A stretch of 64,000 nt of DNA, from NCBI GenBank assembly GCA_963717475.1, contig OY970337.1, positions 2,728,001-2,792,000 of the forward strand. The letters run 5' to 3'. Numbering within the stretch: the first letter of the stretch is position 1; each line of letters begins with the position of its first letter. A program made the position numbers and the translations under genes. The notes under the pieces were generated by a model that was given only the letters and a program-made list of their open reading frames with translations, made no database searches and was not told the DNA's origin. Shown piece after piece: positions 26,280 through 36,301 of this stretch. Source of the DNA: AC-32 sp963717475. Its GTDB lineage: Bacteria; Actinomycetota; Thermoleophilia; Gaiellales; Gaiellaceae.

Positions 26280-27776
26280 TCAGGCGCTCTGCGGCTCGGT
26301 CGGAATCGTGTGCGCGGTGGCTGCCGCGGCCGCGGCGAAGTCGACAGCCTTCGGCTGCCGCTGGTGGTGACGCGCCATCAGCAGGGCGACCGCTATCCCC
26401 AGCGCGGCGAGGATCGCCATCACGAGGCACGACCGTGAGAGGGCCGTGGCAAGGGCGTCCGCGGAGGACGCTCCGCTCTTCTGCTGATCCACCGTCACCG
26501 AGTTGTAGACCGTGGCGATGGCGGCGACGAACAGCGAGCCGCCGATGTAGCGGGCCATGTTCGAGATGCCCGACGCCTGGCCGACCTGGTCCGCCGGGAC
26601 GGCGGACGTCGAGGCGGACGAGGCCGGCCCGTTGGAGAGGCCGAGGCCGGCCGCGATCACGGCCAGCGGGACGATGAAGGCTGCGTACGCCCAGGACGCG
26701 TGGACGAACGCCAGAACTCCGAAGCCGATCGCCGAGAGCCCGAAGCCGGCGACGATCGCAAGCCGCGTGCCGATCTTGACCGCGATCGGCGTGATCAGCG
26801 GGGTCACGAGGATCATCGCCGCGGCGGCGGGCAGGGTCGCGAAGCCGGTCTCGAGCGCGCTCATGCCGAATGCGCTCGGATTCTGGAAGTAGAGGCTGAG
26901 GACGTACATGAGCGCGTTGATCGTCCCCGCGACGATGAGGATCGTGAGGGTGGCTCCGACGAGGATCTGGTTCCGGAGCAGCTTCAGGTCGACGAGCGGC
27001 GCTTTCACGCGGCCTTCGACGACGACGAACAGCAGGGTGCCTATCACGGTGACGACGAGGCACCCGATCGTCGCGACCGACGTCCAGCCCCAGTCCGCGC
27101 CCTCGCTCAGGGCGAGCACCAGGGGCACGAGGATCACGGCGATCAGGATCGTGCCGAGGAAGTCGATCGATTTCGAGCGCTTCGGATCGCGCGATTCTGC
27201 GACCTTGAAGAGGGTCAAGGGCACGCACGCGGCAGCGATCGCGGCATCGAGCCAGAACAGGCCCTGCCACCCCGAGAGGTCGACCAGGACGCCGCCGATC
27301 AGCGGGCCCAACGCGGCTCCGGCGGCCGAGGCGGCGCCCCAGATCGTGATCGCCTTCATCTGGCCGGCCCCCGACGCAGCCACAGAGAGGAGGCTCATCC
27401 CGCAGGCGAGGATCGTCGAGCCCGCGGCGCCCTGAATCATCCGCCCGGCGATGATTCCGCCTGCGCTGTCGGAGAGGGCGATCAGCACGCACGAGGCGAT
27501 GAACAGCCCCAGGCCCGCGAGAAAGACGCGCCGGCGGCCGAGAACGTCTCCGAGCGCGCCCGAGGTGACGATCACGGCGGCCCCGACGAGCATGTAGCCC
27601 GTGACCGCCCACTGCAGCTGCGCCACCGGCGCGCCGACGTCCTTGCTCATCGTCGGCAGCAGGATCGTGACCGCCGACGTGTTCGCGTTCACGACGAGCG
27701 CCGAGATCGACGCCGCCGCGAGGACGCCCAGCCCGGCGGCGCGGTCGGCGACGCCCTCGGCCGCGATCGCACTCAT
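26280..27776 (-). CDS. MFS transporter, DHA2 (EmrB/QacA) family
   Basis: A 498-residue protein with about 14 hydrophobic segments. It contains the MFS motif A GALGDVLGRRRVF (about residues 70-82) and the motif C-like GAALGPLIGGVL (about 150-161) of drug:H+ antiporters. ATG 27776 is chosen because it overlaps the stop of the upstream Dcu gene by one base and gives a normal N-terminus. It would export a drug or metabolite. It is last in the minus-strand operon that begins with pepD. Confidence 0.9.
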   Translation of the reverse strand: MSAIAAEGVADRAAGLGVLAAASISALVVNANTSAVTILLPTMSKDVGAPVAQLQWAVTGYMLVGAAVIVTSGALGDVLGRRRVFLAGLGLFIASCVLIALSDSAGGIIAGRMIQGAAGSTILACGMSLLSVAASGAGQMKAITIWGAASAAGAALGPLIGGVLVDLSGWQGLFWLDAAIAAACVPLTLFKVAESRDPKRSKSIDFLGTILIAVILVPLVLALSEGADWGWTSVATIGCLVVTVIGTLLFVVVEGRVKAPLVDLKLLRNQILVGATLTILIVAGTINALMYVLSLYFQNPSAFGMSALETGFATLPAAAAMILVTPLITPIAVKIGTRLAIVAGFGLSAIGFGVLAFVHASWAYAAFIVPLAVIAAGLGLSNGPASSASTSAVPADQVGQASGISNMARYIGGSLFVAAIATVYNSVTVDQQKSGASSADALATALSRSCLVMAILAALGIAVALLMARHHQRQPKAVDFAAAAAATAHTIPTEPQSA

Positions 27777-29356
27777 CAGTGGAAGACCGCCACGATGCCG
27801 ATTCCGACCAGGGCCGTACTGATCCAGGCGACCTGGAGCGGTAACTGGAAGGAGTGGTCGATGACGCGTTTGCCGAGCGTCGTCGTCCCGGTCGTGTCGG
27901 CCTCGGCCGCGGCGATCTGCGTGCCGTTCGCCGGCAGGAAGAGCACGCCCGCGACCGCGGTCCACATCGCGATCATGTAGCCCGCTCCGATCCCGAGCGC
28001 TAAGCCGAGCGGGATCATCGTTCTCGTCGCCGCCGACTGGCTGGTCGTCAACGCCGCGACCGCGAAGATCGCGACGGCGATCATGAACGGCCACTTTCCG
28101 GCCAGGTCGCCGAGCGCGGAGACGATCGCGTCCTCGTTGCTCGCGATGAACGTGTCTGCCATCCACGCGATCCCGAAGAGCGCGATCATGGCGACCATCC
28201 CGGAGCGGAAGATCGACATGCCCGGGATGTCGGCTGCCTTGACCTTCGCGAAGACCAGGATCAGCGCGGCGGCAGTCAGCATCACCATCTGGATGATCGG
28301 GGTGACGGCCAGCGGCTCGACGCCTCCGCCTTCCTCCGCGGCGACCGTCGGCCGGATGCCCTCGAAGAGGCCGAAGATGCAGATCACGAGCACCGCGCCG
28401 AGGAAGATCGCGACGCTTCGCTTCGCGTACGGCATGAGCTTGATCTCGCTCGAGGGGGCCGGCTGCTTCACGAGGCCCGCGTCGAGCCGGCGCCGGTACT
28501 CGGCGTCGTTCTCGAGGTCCACGCCGTGACGGCTCATGACCAGCGACATCACGAAGATCCCGACGATGCTCGCCGGGATGGTGATCAGGAGGACGTCGAC
28601 GAGGTTGTAGTGGTAGACCTCGACGAGCGGCAGGATCGTCGCCATCGCGGCGGCAACGGGGCTCGAGGTGATCCCGAACGCTGAGGCCACCGTCGACCCG
28701 GCGAGCGGCCGCTCGGGCCTGATCTTGTTCGCGAACGAGACCTCGTTGATCACCGGGACGATCGAGTAGAAGGTGTTGCTCGTCCCGGTGAGGATGCAGA
28801 GCAGGTACGAGACGTACGGCGCGACGAAGTTGATCGACTGCGGGCGCGCGCGCAACGCTTTGCTCGCGATCATCACCATGTAGTCGACCCCGCCGGCAGC
28901 CTCCATTGCGGCCGCGGCCGAGATCACCGCGATGATGATCAGCATCGCGTCGAAGGGCGGTTCCCCGGGGTCCAGGCCGAAGCCGAAGACGAGGATCAGC
29001 GTGCCGACGCCGCCCCAGAGACCGAGGCCGACTCCGCCCGAGCGGACGCCGAGGGCGATGAAGCCGATCACGAGGAGCCCCTCGATCGCGATCAGGATCC
29101 AGTCGCTCGTGCTCGTCGTGGTGGAGGCGGGCTCTACCGGCGGCGCCGCGGTGGTTGCGCCCTGCGCGCCGGTGGTTCCCGTTGCCCCCACGCCACCGGT
29201 CGCGCCCGTCGCTCCCGTCGCCCCGGTTGCGCCCGTTGTCGCGGTCGTCCCGGTCCCCGCCGCGCCGGAGTTGTGCGGGCTGAAGGTCGAGACGGCGAGG
29301 AAGCCTGCGGCGGCCAGCAGCAGGCACGCGATCGTGATCGTCAGTGTCCGCTTCAC
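27776..29356 (-). CDS. DcuA/DcuB-type C4-dicarboxylate transporter with collagen-like N-terminal extension
   Basis: A 526-residue protein. Residues 86 to the end match the DcuA/DcuB family: GLWGGVGTLILVFGFGLDPGEPPFDAMLIIIAVISAAAAMEAAGGVDYMV, GTSNTFYSIVPVINEVSFANKIRPERPLAGSTVASAFGITSSPVAAA, and DTTGTTTLGKRVIDHSF near the end. The family exchanges fumarate, aspartate, malate and succinate. An added N-terminus of about 85 residues has a signal-like segment (5-24) and nine Gly-x-y triplets rich in Gly-Ala-Thr (42-68), then a Thr/Ser/Pro-rich linker. E. coli DcuA is about 433 residues, so the extension is unusual. Overlaps on both sides place it in one operon. Confidence 0.88.
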   Translation of the reverse strand: MKRTLTITIACLLLAAAGFLAVSTFSPHNSGAAGTGTTATTGATGATGATGATGGVGATGTTGAQGATTAAPPVEPASTTTSTSDWILIAIEGLLVIGFIALGVRSGGVGLGLWGGVGTLILVFGFGLDPGEPPFDAMLIIIAVISAAAAMEAAGGVDYMVMIASKALRARPQSINFVAPYVSYLLCILTGTSNTFYSIVPVINEVSFANKIRPERPLAGSTVASAFGITSSPVAAAMATILPLVEVYHYNLVDVLLITIPASIVGIFVMSLVMSRHGVDLENDAEYRRRLDAGLVKQPAPSSEIKLMPYAKRSVAIFLGAVLVICIFGLFEGIRPTVAAEEGGGVEPLAVTPIIQMVMLTAAALILVFAKVKAADIPGMSIFRSGMVAMIALFGIAWMADTFIASNEDAIVSALGDLAGKWPFMIAVAIFAVAALTTSQSAATRTMIPLGLALGIGAGYMIAMWTAVAGVLFLPANGTQIAAAEADTTGTTTLGKRVIDHSFQLPLQVAWISTALVGIGIVAVFH

Positions 29357-29958
29357 GGCTGCTTCCCCAGCAGGCGGCCGCAGTTACGGCTGGTCAGCGC
29401 GGCACCGACCTCCGAATCGAGAGCCGCTGCCTTCTTGAACGCCGCTCGCCCTTGGACTGCCGACGCTGCGAGCGCCGTGACCGGCGGAATGAGGGACGCG
29501 AATGCCTCCGACACCGATGTCGGCTTTTGCTTGATGTGGCCCTTCGCGACCCGGAGGTTGTGCTCGGTCTGGTCAGCCCAGTCGCGCAGGATCGCCGCGG
29601 CCCCCGCACCCTGGCTCGTGTCCGGAATGCCGGCGCGCTTGAGGCCTTCCTGCAGCGTTTCCTGCGTCGCGCTGATCGCGCTATCGACGGCGCCGTGGAT
29701 CGTCACGACTTCCTCCTGCGCGTCACCCGTGTAGCCGTCGCTACGCCGCGCGGCCCAGTTGTTGTGGCGCAGTTCCTCGCGGATGTCCTTCAGCTGACCC
29801 TGCCAGGCGCCGACGGTCCCGCAGACGTCGTCGGCCCATTTGCTGGCGCGCACCGTCTCGCCGCTGTGATCGCGGCCGTTGCCGGCGGCAATGCCGGTGG
29901 CGGCCATGATCACGATCACGCCGAGGACACAGGCGCCGGCGATCGCGAGCGTTCGCAT
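29353..29958 (-). CDS. Secreted or anchored helical protein, unknown function
   Basis: A 201-residue protein with an N-terminal hydrophobic segment (residues 4-24) acting as signal peptide or anchor, then a mostly helical body. Two cysteines (Cys46 in DDVCGTV, and the one in SRNCGRL near the C-terminus) could form a disulfide. I do not recognise the family. Its start overlaps the pepD stop by one base and its stop overlaps the Dcu start, so it is co-expressed with a dipeptidase and a dicarboxylate carrier. Confidence 0.8.
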   Translation of the reverse strand: MRTLAIAGACVLGVIVIMAATGIAAGNGRDHSGETVRASKWADDVCGTVGAWQGQLKDIREELRHNNWAARRSDGYTGDAQEEVVTIHGAVDSAISATQETLQEGLKRAGIPDTSQGAGAAAILRDWADQTEHNLRVAKGHIKQKPTSVSEAFASLIPPVTALAASAVQGRAAFKKAAALDSEVGAALTSRNCGRLLGKQP

Positions 29959-31440
29959 CAGGCTTCACCTCCAGGCTTCGAGAGCTCATCGACGACGCCG
30001 ACCACGAGCCGCCAGAAACGCTCTACGGTCGGGATGCTCACCCGCTCGTCGGGGGAGTGCGGCGACTCGATCTGCGGGCCGAACGAGATCATGTCGAGCC
30101 CTTCGACCTTGTCGCCGATGACCGCCGTCTCGAGGCCGGCATGCACGGCGGTGACGATCGGCGGCTCGCCGAACAGCCGCTCGTACGCCCGCTTCGACGC
30201 TGCGAGCGCCGGTGACTCGAGGTCCGGGCGCCAGCCGCCGTAGTTGTGCTTCACCTCGAGCTTCCCGCCGGCCAGGCGGGCTGCGGCGTCGAGCGTCCCG
30301 ATCACATCGGGCATGGCCGAGTCGTTCGAGGAGCGCGAGAGGCTGTGCAGCGTGAGCGTGTCGCCTTCGGTGATCGCCTCGCCGAGCGAGGTGCTCGTCT
30401 CGACGAGGCCGTCGAAGTCCGGGCTCATCGCGAGGGGTCCCGTCGGGACGAGCGCGACCGCGTCGAGCAGGGAGGCCGTGGCCTCCTCCGTCCAGGCGTC
30501 GCCCGCGGCGTCGGCCGCGTCGACCGTCACCGAGATGCCGGCGTCCGTCTTGGCGTAGGCGTCCGCGATCGTCGCGGCGGCCGACTCGATCGCCTTGCGC
30601 AGGTCGTCCTCGGAACCGGCGGCCACGGAGACGACGGCGTGCGCGTCGCGCGGAATCGCGTTGCGGCTCTTGCCGCCGTCGAGCGAGACGAGGCGAAACG
30701 GCACCGTGGCATACGCCTCGCGCAGCGCCCGGCCGAGCACCTTGACGGCGTTCGAGCGGCCGAGCTGGATGTTGGTGCCGGAGTGCCCGCCGAGGCCTCC
30801 GCTGACGGTGACGGCCAGCGTCACGGCGTCCGACTCGAGCCGGCTCTCGCTTCGAGGCAACCCGGATCCACGTGTCGGTGCTCCCGGCACAGCCGACGGT
30901 GAGCCTCGCGTCCTCCTCGCTGTCGAGGTTGACGAGGATCGAGCCGTCGATCAGCCCGCCGTCGAGCCCGTTCGCGCCCTCGAGGCCGACCTCCTCGGCG
31001 ACCGTCATCAGCAGCTGGAGCGGCCCGTGCGGGAGCGAGGCGTCGTCGACGAGCGCCATCATCGCCGCGATCGCGACCCCGTCGTCCGCGCCGAGCGTCG
31101 TCCCGTTCGCGGTCAGCCAGTCACCGTCGACCTCGAGCTCGATCCGGCCCTCGGCCGGATCGTTCGGACTGTCCGGCTGGCGCTCGCAGACCATGTCGAG
31201 GTGCCCCTGCAGCACGACCGTCGGCGCCGACTCGCGCCCGTCGGTCGCCGGGACGTCGAAGACGAGGTTGCGCGCCGCGTCCTGGCGGATCCGGTAACCG
31301 TGCGCCTCGCCCCAGGCCTTCACGTACTCGATCACCGGCTCCTCCTGGCGGGACGGCCGGGCGATCGTGGTGAGCCGCTCGAAATGCTCCCAGAACGCAG
31401 CCGGCTCCACGCCCGCCAGAACCGATGTCTTGGCCGCCAT
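29958..31440 (-). pseudogene. pepD: Aminoacyl-histidine dipeptidase (M20/PepD), one frameshift
   Basis: The N-terminal half contains the M20 metal motifs LQGHLDMVCE, TTLGADDGVAIAAMMAL (bridging Asp) and AEEVGLEGANGLD. It reads from ATG 31440 to about 30852. The rest continues in another frame: ESDAVTLAVTVSGGLGGHSGTNIQLGRSNAVKVLGRAL, then GPQIESPHSPDERV with the last zinc ligand, to the stop at 29958. The reconstructed length is about 493 residues, close to E. coli PepD (485). It hydrolyses Xaa-His dipeptides in the cytoplasm. It is the first gene of the minus-strand operon. Confidence 0.88.
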
Positions 31441-31560
31441 ACCGTCCTCCCGGTCTCGAGAAATTGCGTCGCCATTCTCGACCAGGCTCTAGTTGTCCGC
31501 CCTCATCCCAACTGGATGAACATAGGGGCGGCGCTTCACGCGCTCCGCTAGAGGGCTCCG

Positions 31561-32289
31561 TCAGGCGGACGCCGGTGCGATCACCACCTCTTCCGTGCTG
31601 TCCGTGCGAGCGTCGGCTCGGAGAATCGGCGCCGACGGCCGGAAGCCCCAGATCGTGCAGTAGACGCCGAGGAAGAGCTCCCACAGCCCCTCCGGGATCG
31701 TCGCGAGGCCCTGGAACGTGCCTGCGCCGTGGCCTCCTCCGAACATCACGACTGTCCCGGAGATGATGATCAGCGGCCCACCCACGAGCCCGAGCCAGGT
31801 CGCGAGCCGCGGAACGAGCCCCGTGCGGTACATCATGTAACCGAGGATCAACCCGTTCCCCCAGCCGACCACCCAGCCCGGCCCGAGCTGGAACGTCCAG
31901 TCCTTGATCGCCGCGAGGGTGTAGGCGACGGTGCCTTCGGAGGCGCCGGCAGCCTCTTGCTGCAGCGTTGCGAGCCCCAGCATCGAGACGATGCCGACGA
32001 GGATGAACGTGGACTCGAACAGCCTCGCCGTCACGTAGCCGATCGACAGCTCCTCGAACTGGCGCCTCATGATCGGGACGATCACGACTGCCGTTCCGAT
32101 GTTCGCGATGATCAGCAACAGCTCCAAAAGCGCGCCGAGGTAGATCCGGTTGACGTTCCCCGCGCCGGCGACGAAGCCCACTGGGTGACGGAGGGCCGGC
32201 TCGAAAAGCAGCAGCGCCGGGATCGACGTGACGAACGTGATGAGGTAGAGCACGCCGAAGACTCGCGCCCTCTTCTGGTCCAGACTCAT
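31561..32289 (-). CDS. DUF4386 family membrane protein
   Basis: A 242-residue protein with six or seven TM segments. It starts QKRARVFGVLYLITFVTSIPALLLF, the hallmark of DUF4386, and has an NVNRIYLGALLELLLIIANIGTAVVIVPIMRR block followed by RLFESTFILVGIVSMLGL. Function is unknown. A 120-base intergenic gap separates it from pepD, so it may have its own transcript. Confidence 0.87.
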   Translation of the reverse strand: MSLDQKRARVFGVLYLITFVTSIPALLLFEPALRHPVGFVAGAGNVNRIYLGALLELLLIIANIGTAVVIVPIMRRQFEELSIGYVTARLFESTFILVGIVSMLGLATLQQEAAGASEGTVAYTLAAIKDWTFQLGPGWVVGWGNGLILGYMMYRTGLVPRLATWLGLVGGPLIIISGTVVMFGGGHGAGTFQGLATIPEGLWELFLGVYCTIWGFRPSAPILRADARTDSTEEVVIAPASA

Positions 32290-32432
32290 GTCGGACCTCC
32301 TTCCCCGGCGCGCGGCGGCGGGCCCACCCCACGGCCACGGTCACCGGCTAGAAGGCGAATTTATGCGCTACAAGCAGTACTGCCTATAGGCCGACCGACC
32401 CATCTTTTCAACTCGGATTTGCGGCTCGCGAA

Positions 32433-32837
32433 TTACGAGCCGGAGAAGAGGACGGCAGCGACGGTCGCCGCCCCGAGCACGATGCCGGCGGCCGTCAGCG
32501 CTGTCGCAACTCGCGCGTCGAGCGGCTCCCAGTCTCCGCGCCGAAGGGCGTTCTCGACCGCGCGCTGCCGGTGATGCCCGTAGTAGATGAACGCGACGCC
32601 GAGCAGCGAATAGCCGACGCCGAGCAGCTCGAACGGCCAGGAAGCGCCGCTCGAGAGTTCGGGCACGAGCTTGCCGGCAGCAAGCCCGACCGCGAGTGCC
32701 GTCAGGCCGCTCCGCCACCACGCGAGGTAGGTCCGCTCGGTCGCGAGCCGTGTGCGACGTGTGGCGTCTTCAACCTCCACGTCGGCATGAAACCACGACT
32801 CGGCGCGCAGCAGCGGCCGGCTCGACGCGTCGGTCAC
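32433..32837 (-). CDS. DUF202 (YidH-like) membrane protein
   Basis: A 134-residue protein from a GTG that overlaps the typA stop. The DUF202 motif TRLATERTYLAWWRSGLTALAVGLAAGKLVPE (about residues 35-66) is followed by two more TM segments (WPFELLGVGYSLLGVAFIYY and VATALTAAGIVLGAATVAAVLF). Function is unknown. A clear paralogue lies at 48065-48430, inside the tRNA-Thr mosaic. Confidence 0.87.
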   Translation of the reverse strand: MTDASSRPLLRAESWFHADVEVEDATRRTRLATERTYLAWWRSGLTALAVGLAAGKLVPELSSGASWPFELLGVGYSLLGVAFIYYGHHRQRAVENALRRGDWEPLDARVATALTAAGIVLGAATVAAVLFSGS

Positions 32838-34684
32838 GCCTGTGCTTGAGCCGTGCGCTCGCGCTTGGCGCGCGACGCCAGCGTCTGCCGCTTCGATGCC
32901 GACAGCTCGACCTTCCTGAGGCGAAGCGACTGCGGCGTTACCTCGACCGCCTCGTTTTCCCGGATGAACTCGAGCGCCAGCTCGACCGACAGCGGCCGCG
33001 GCGGGATCAGGCGCACGAGCTCGTCGCTGGCAGCGGCGCGCATGTTCGTCAGCTTCTTCGGCTTCGAGGCGTTCACGTCGAGATCGTTGTCGCGCGCGTT
33101 CTCGCCGACGACCATCCCTTCGTACAACTCGTCGCCGGGCGCGATGAACAGCGACCCGCGCTCCTGCAGGTTGGCGATCGCAAACGCGGTCGCCTGGCCG
33201 CGCCGGTCGGCGACGAGGCTGCCGCTCGGCCGTGTCCGCAGCTCGCCGTGCCACGGCTCCCACGCCTCGAACACGTGGTGCAGGATCCCGGTGCCGCGCG
33301 ACTCGGTGAGGAACTCCGTGCGAAACCCGATCAAGGCCCGTGCGGGCACGAGGTACTCCATGCGCGCCCAGCCGGTGCCGTGATTCACCATCTGCTGCAG
33401 CCTGCCCTTGCGCAGTGCGAGCAGCTGCGTGACGACACCGATGAACTCCTCTGGGATGTCGATCGAGACACGCTCGACCGGTTCGAGCCGTTTGCCGTCG
33501 ACCTCCTTCGTCAGCACCTCCGGCTTGCCGACGGTCAGCTCGAAACCCTCGCGGCGCATCAGCTCGACGAGGATCGCTAGCTGCAGCTCGCCGCGTCCTT
33601 GCACTTCCCATGCGTCGGGGCGTGGCGTCGGGAGGACGCGCAAAGAAACGTTGCCGACGAGCTCGGCGTCGAGGCGCTGCTTCACCTGGCTCGCGGTCAA
33701 CCGCGTCCCCTCGGTGCCGGCGAGCGGGCTCGTGTTGATCCCGATCGTCACCGAGAGGCTCGGCTCGTCGACCGTCGTCACGGGCAGCGGCCGCGGATCG
33801 TCGGGGTCGGCGATCGTCTCGCCGATCGTCACCTCGGGCAGTCCGGCGAGCGCGACGATCTCTCCGGGTCCCGCTTCATCGGCGGGAACGCGGTCGAGTG
33901 CCTCGGTGATGTACAGCTCGATTACGCGTGCCTGCTGAATCGTCCCATCGGAACGGCACCACGCAATCGGCGCGCCTTTGCGCAACGTCCCGTGGCGAAC
34001 CCGCAACAGGGCCAGCCGGCCGACGTACGGGCTCGCATCGAGATTCGTGACCAGCGCCTGCAGCGGATGCTCCGGGTCGTATTCCGGGGCCGGGATCGTG
34101 TCGAGCAGCGTGTCGAACAGCGGGCCGAGATCGGAAGCGAGCTCGTCCGCGGCGAGGCCCGCGCGACCCGCGCGGGCGTTCGCGTACACGATCGGAAATT
34201 CGATCTGCGAGCTCTCGGCATCGAGATCGAGGAACAGCTCGTACACCTCGTTCACGACCTCGGCCGGCCGCGCGTCGCTGCGATCGACCTTGTTGATCAC
34301 GAGCACGACCGGCAACTTCAGCTCCAACGCTTTGCGCAGGACGAACCGCGTCTGCGGCAGCGGCCCCTCGGACGCGTCGACGAGCAGCAGCACGCCGTCC
34401 ACCATCGTCAGGGCGCGTTCCACCTCGCCGCCGAAGTCGGCGTGGCCCGGCGTGTCGACGATGTTGATCCTCGTGTCGCCCAGCGACACTGCCGTGTTCT
34501 TGGCGAGGATCGTGATGCCCTTCTCGCGCTCGAGATCCATCGAGTCCATCACCCGCTCCGCGACGTCTTGGTTCTCGCGGAAGGAGCCGGACTGCCAGAG
34601 CATCGCGTCGACCAGGGTCGTCTTCCCGTGGTCGACGTGCGCGATGATCGCGACGTTGCGCAGGTCGTTGCGGAGGGCGAGCAC
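32834..34684 (-). CDS. typA: Translational GTPase TypA/BipA
   Basis: A 616-residue protein. G1 is AHVDHGKTT (15-23), G3 is DTPGHADFGGE, G4 is NKVD and a switch segment is DLEREKGITI. EF-G-like domains follow, ending with the TypA-specific C-terminus (AASDELVRLIPPRPLSVELALEFI and ENEAVEVTPQSLRLRK). It binds the ribosome and acts in assembly and stress growth. Length fits the family (about 605-620). A DUF202 gene follows with a four-base overlap. Confidence 0.97.
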   Translation of the reverse strand: MLALRNDLRNVAIIAHVDHGKTTLVDAMLWQSGSFRENQDVAERVMDSMDLEREKGITILAKNTAVSLGDTRINIVDTPGHADFGGEVERALTMVDGVLLLVDASEGPLPQTRFVLRKALELKLPVVLVINKVDRSDARPAEVVNEVYELFLDLDAESSQIEFPIVYANARAGRAGLAADELASDLGPLFDTLLDTIPAPEYDPEHPLQALVTNLDASPYVGRLALLRVRHGTLRKGAPIAWCRSDGTIQQARVIELYITEALDRVPADEAGPGEIVALAGLPEVTIGETIADPDDPRPLPVTTVDEPSLSVTIGINTSPLAGTEGTRLTASQVKQRLDAELVGNVSLRVLPTPRPDAWEVQGRGELQLAILVELMRREGFELTVGKPEVLTKEVDGKRLEPVERVSIDIPEEFIGVVTQLLALRKGRLQQMVNHGTGWARMEYLVPARALIGFRTEFLTESRGTGILHHVFEAWEPWHGELRTRPSGSLVADRRGQATAFAIANLQERGSLFIAPGDELYEGMVVGENARDNDLDVNASKPKKLTNMRAAASDELVRLIPPRPLSVELALEFIRENEAVEVTPQSLRLRKVELSASKRQTLASRAKRERTAQAQA

Positions 34685-34928
34685 GATTAGCGTCTGCGAC
34701 GCTGGGAGGGACAGGCCTGCATAAGAAGGTGCGAGCGCCGAACCGGCGGCCGCGGGCCCACGGTAGCAGGCTCCTCCGCTCCAACATCCACTACGGAGTC
34801 ACGAGGGCGGCTGGACAGTTCGGGAAGCCGAAGCCCTCTCGATCGGCGCGCTCGTGCCGCGGCTGCTGGGAGCGCGCGTGCGTCGAGGGCATCTTCGACT
34901 ACCGCACCGGTGAGGTGCCCGTGCTGCT
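34685..34928. other. Intergenic region upstream of typA
   Basis: A 244-base gap between two same-strand genes; the typA promoter should lie here. I see no convincing gene, tRNA or hairpin. A plus-strand reading frame through it continues into the next gene's antisense and looks like a shadow. Confidence 0.4.
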
Positions 34929-35789
34929 TCACGCAAGCGCCCGCCGCGCCGCCTCGTCGAACGGCGTGAGCTCGAGCGGCAACAGCTTCCGGATCCGCTC
35001 CTCGCGCGCGATCGTCGGATTGCGCAGCCCTTCGACGAGCGGCCGCGCGACCGACGCGCTCACCGGCGTGACAAGGTTCAGCCAGAGCGAGGAGAGGTAC
35101 GGCGTCAGCACCGGGACCTCGACGATTAGCGGCTTCCGGCCGAGCAGGGCAGCGATCCGCTCGATCATCTGCCGGTAGGTCATCACCTCGGGCCCGCCCG
35201 TGTCGTAGCCCTCGCCGTAGGCGGCCTCGTTGCCGCAGACGCCTGCCAGGTAGCGGGCGACGTCGTCGAGCGCGATCGGCTGCGTCGGCGTCGAGACCCA
35301 GCTCGGCGTCACCATGACCGGCAGCCGCTTGACCAGGCCGAGGATCGTCTCGAAGGCGGCGCTCCCCTTGCCGACGATCATGGCCGCACGCAGGGTCGTA
35401 ACCGGGACGCCCGCGGAGGCGAGCCGCTCTCCGGTCTCGCGGCGGCTGCGCAGATGCGGTGACGCGCCGGGGCCGTCGGCGCCGAGCCCGCCGAGGTAGA
35501 CGATCTGCCGCACGCCTGCGTTGGCCGCCTCGCGCGCGACCGTCTCCGCTGCCGCGCGATCCTGCTCCTCGAAGTCTTGGGCGCCGAGCGAGTGGACGAG
35601 GTAGTAGACCACGTCGGCACCTTCCAGGGCCGCGGCGACGCCGTCTCCGCTCGCCGCGTCGGCTACCACCCAGCGGGCGCCGGGCTCGGCGCGTGCGGTG
35701 CGCGAGACCGAGGTCAGCTCGTGCTCGGCCAGCAGCGGCACGAGCGCCCGGCCGACGACGCCGGTTGCGCCGAAGACGGTGACGTTCAC
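34929..35789 (-). CDS. NAD(P)-binding atypical SDR protein
   Basis: A 286-residue protein. The start is the GTG at 35789, which overlaps the upstream stop and places the Rossmann motif VFGATGVVGRAL at residues 4-15. An atypical-SDR pattern follows: ADVVYYLVHSLGAQDFEEQD, VRQIVYLGGLGADGPGASPHLRSRRETGERLASAGVPVTTLRAAMIVG. It has no classical YxxxK, like NAD(P)H-binding reductases of the NmrA/SDR_a5 type. The substrate is unknown. Confidence 0.87.
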   Translation of the reverse strand: MNVTVFGATGVVGRALVPLLAEHELTSVSRTARAEPGARWVVADAASGDGVAAALEGADVVYYLVHSLGAQDFEEQDRAAAETVAREAANAGVRQIVYLGGLGADGPGASPHLRSRRETGERLASAGVPVTTLRAAMIVGKGSAAFETILGLVKRLPVMVTPSWVSTPTQPIALDDVARYLAGVCGNEAAYGEGYDTGGPEVMTYRQMIERIAALLGRKPLIVEVPVLTPYLSSLWLNLVTPVSASVARPLVEGLRNPTIAREERIRKLLPLELTPFDEAARRALA

Positions 35790-36301
35790 GAGTCCCCGCT
35801 CCGCAGCAGAAGCTCGAAGTAGCGGCGGCTGACCGCGGCATGGAAGGGGCTCTGCCCTTTCGCGTAGAGCATCCCGGTCCACTGCGGCGCGCCCGCGCGG
35901 GCGGCGAGCCGCGGCAGGTACCCCTCGACGGTGACGCTCAGCTCCTGCTGATCGCCCTCGGGTCGTTGTGCGAGCGTGACGGAGCCGCCGGCTCGGAGCG
36001 CGAGCAGTCCACCCTGGATCGCGTGCCGGCAGCTGACAAGCCCATCGTCGAACGAGAGCTCCGGCTGCCCGAAGTTGAGCAGCGTCGCACCGCCGAGCAG
36101 CTTCAGCTTGCCTCCGCCGCCCGTCCAGCTCGCGCGGACGACGCCGCGGGTGAAGCGGTCGACCGCCTGCCAGTAGGTGGCACCGAGCGTGCGGGCGCCC
36201 GCCTCAGACGTCTCGACCGCAGGCTCCGCCACGAGCACCCGCTGGCGCGACTCGAAGGCGCCGGACTCGAGGACGCGCTCCGATGTCTCCCAGCCCGTCA
36301 C
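35786..36301 (-). CDS. Uncharacterised protein in SDR operon
   Basis: A 171-residue protein from GTG 36301; a longer reading to 36370 adds an Arg-rich leader and is less likely. It is mostly beta: VLESGAFESRQRVLVAEP, LKLLGGATLLNFGQPELSFDDGLVSCRHAIQGGLLALRAGGSVTLAQ. There is no signal peptide, TM segment or recognised motif. The stop overlaps the SDR start by four bases, so the two are co-expressed. Confidence 0.7.
   Translation of the reverse strand: MTGWETSERVLESGAFESRQRVLVAEPAVETSEAGARTLGATYWQAVDRFTRGVVRASWTGGGGKLKLLGGATLLNFGQPELSFDDGLVSCRHAIQGGLLALRAGGSVTLAQRPEGDQQELSVTVEGYLPRLAARAGAPQWTGMLYAKGQSPFHAAVSRRYFELLLRSGDS

Noticed and set aside
26700..27980. 426-codon plus-strand frame opposite the MFS transporter
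   Set aside because: Asp/Arg/Gly-rich shadow; the minus strand has a clear 14-TM transporter.
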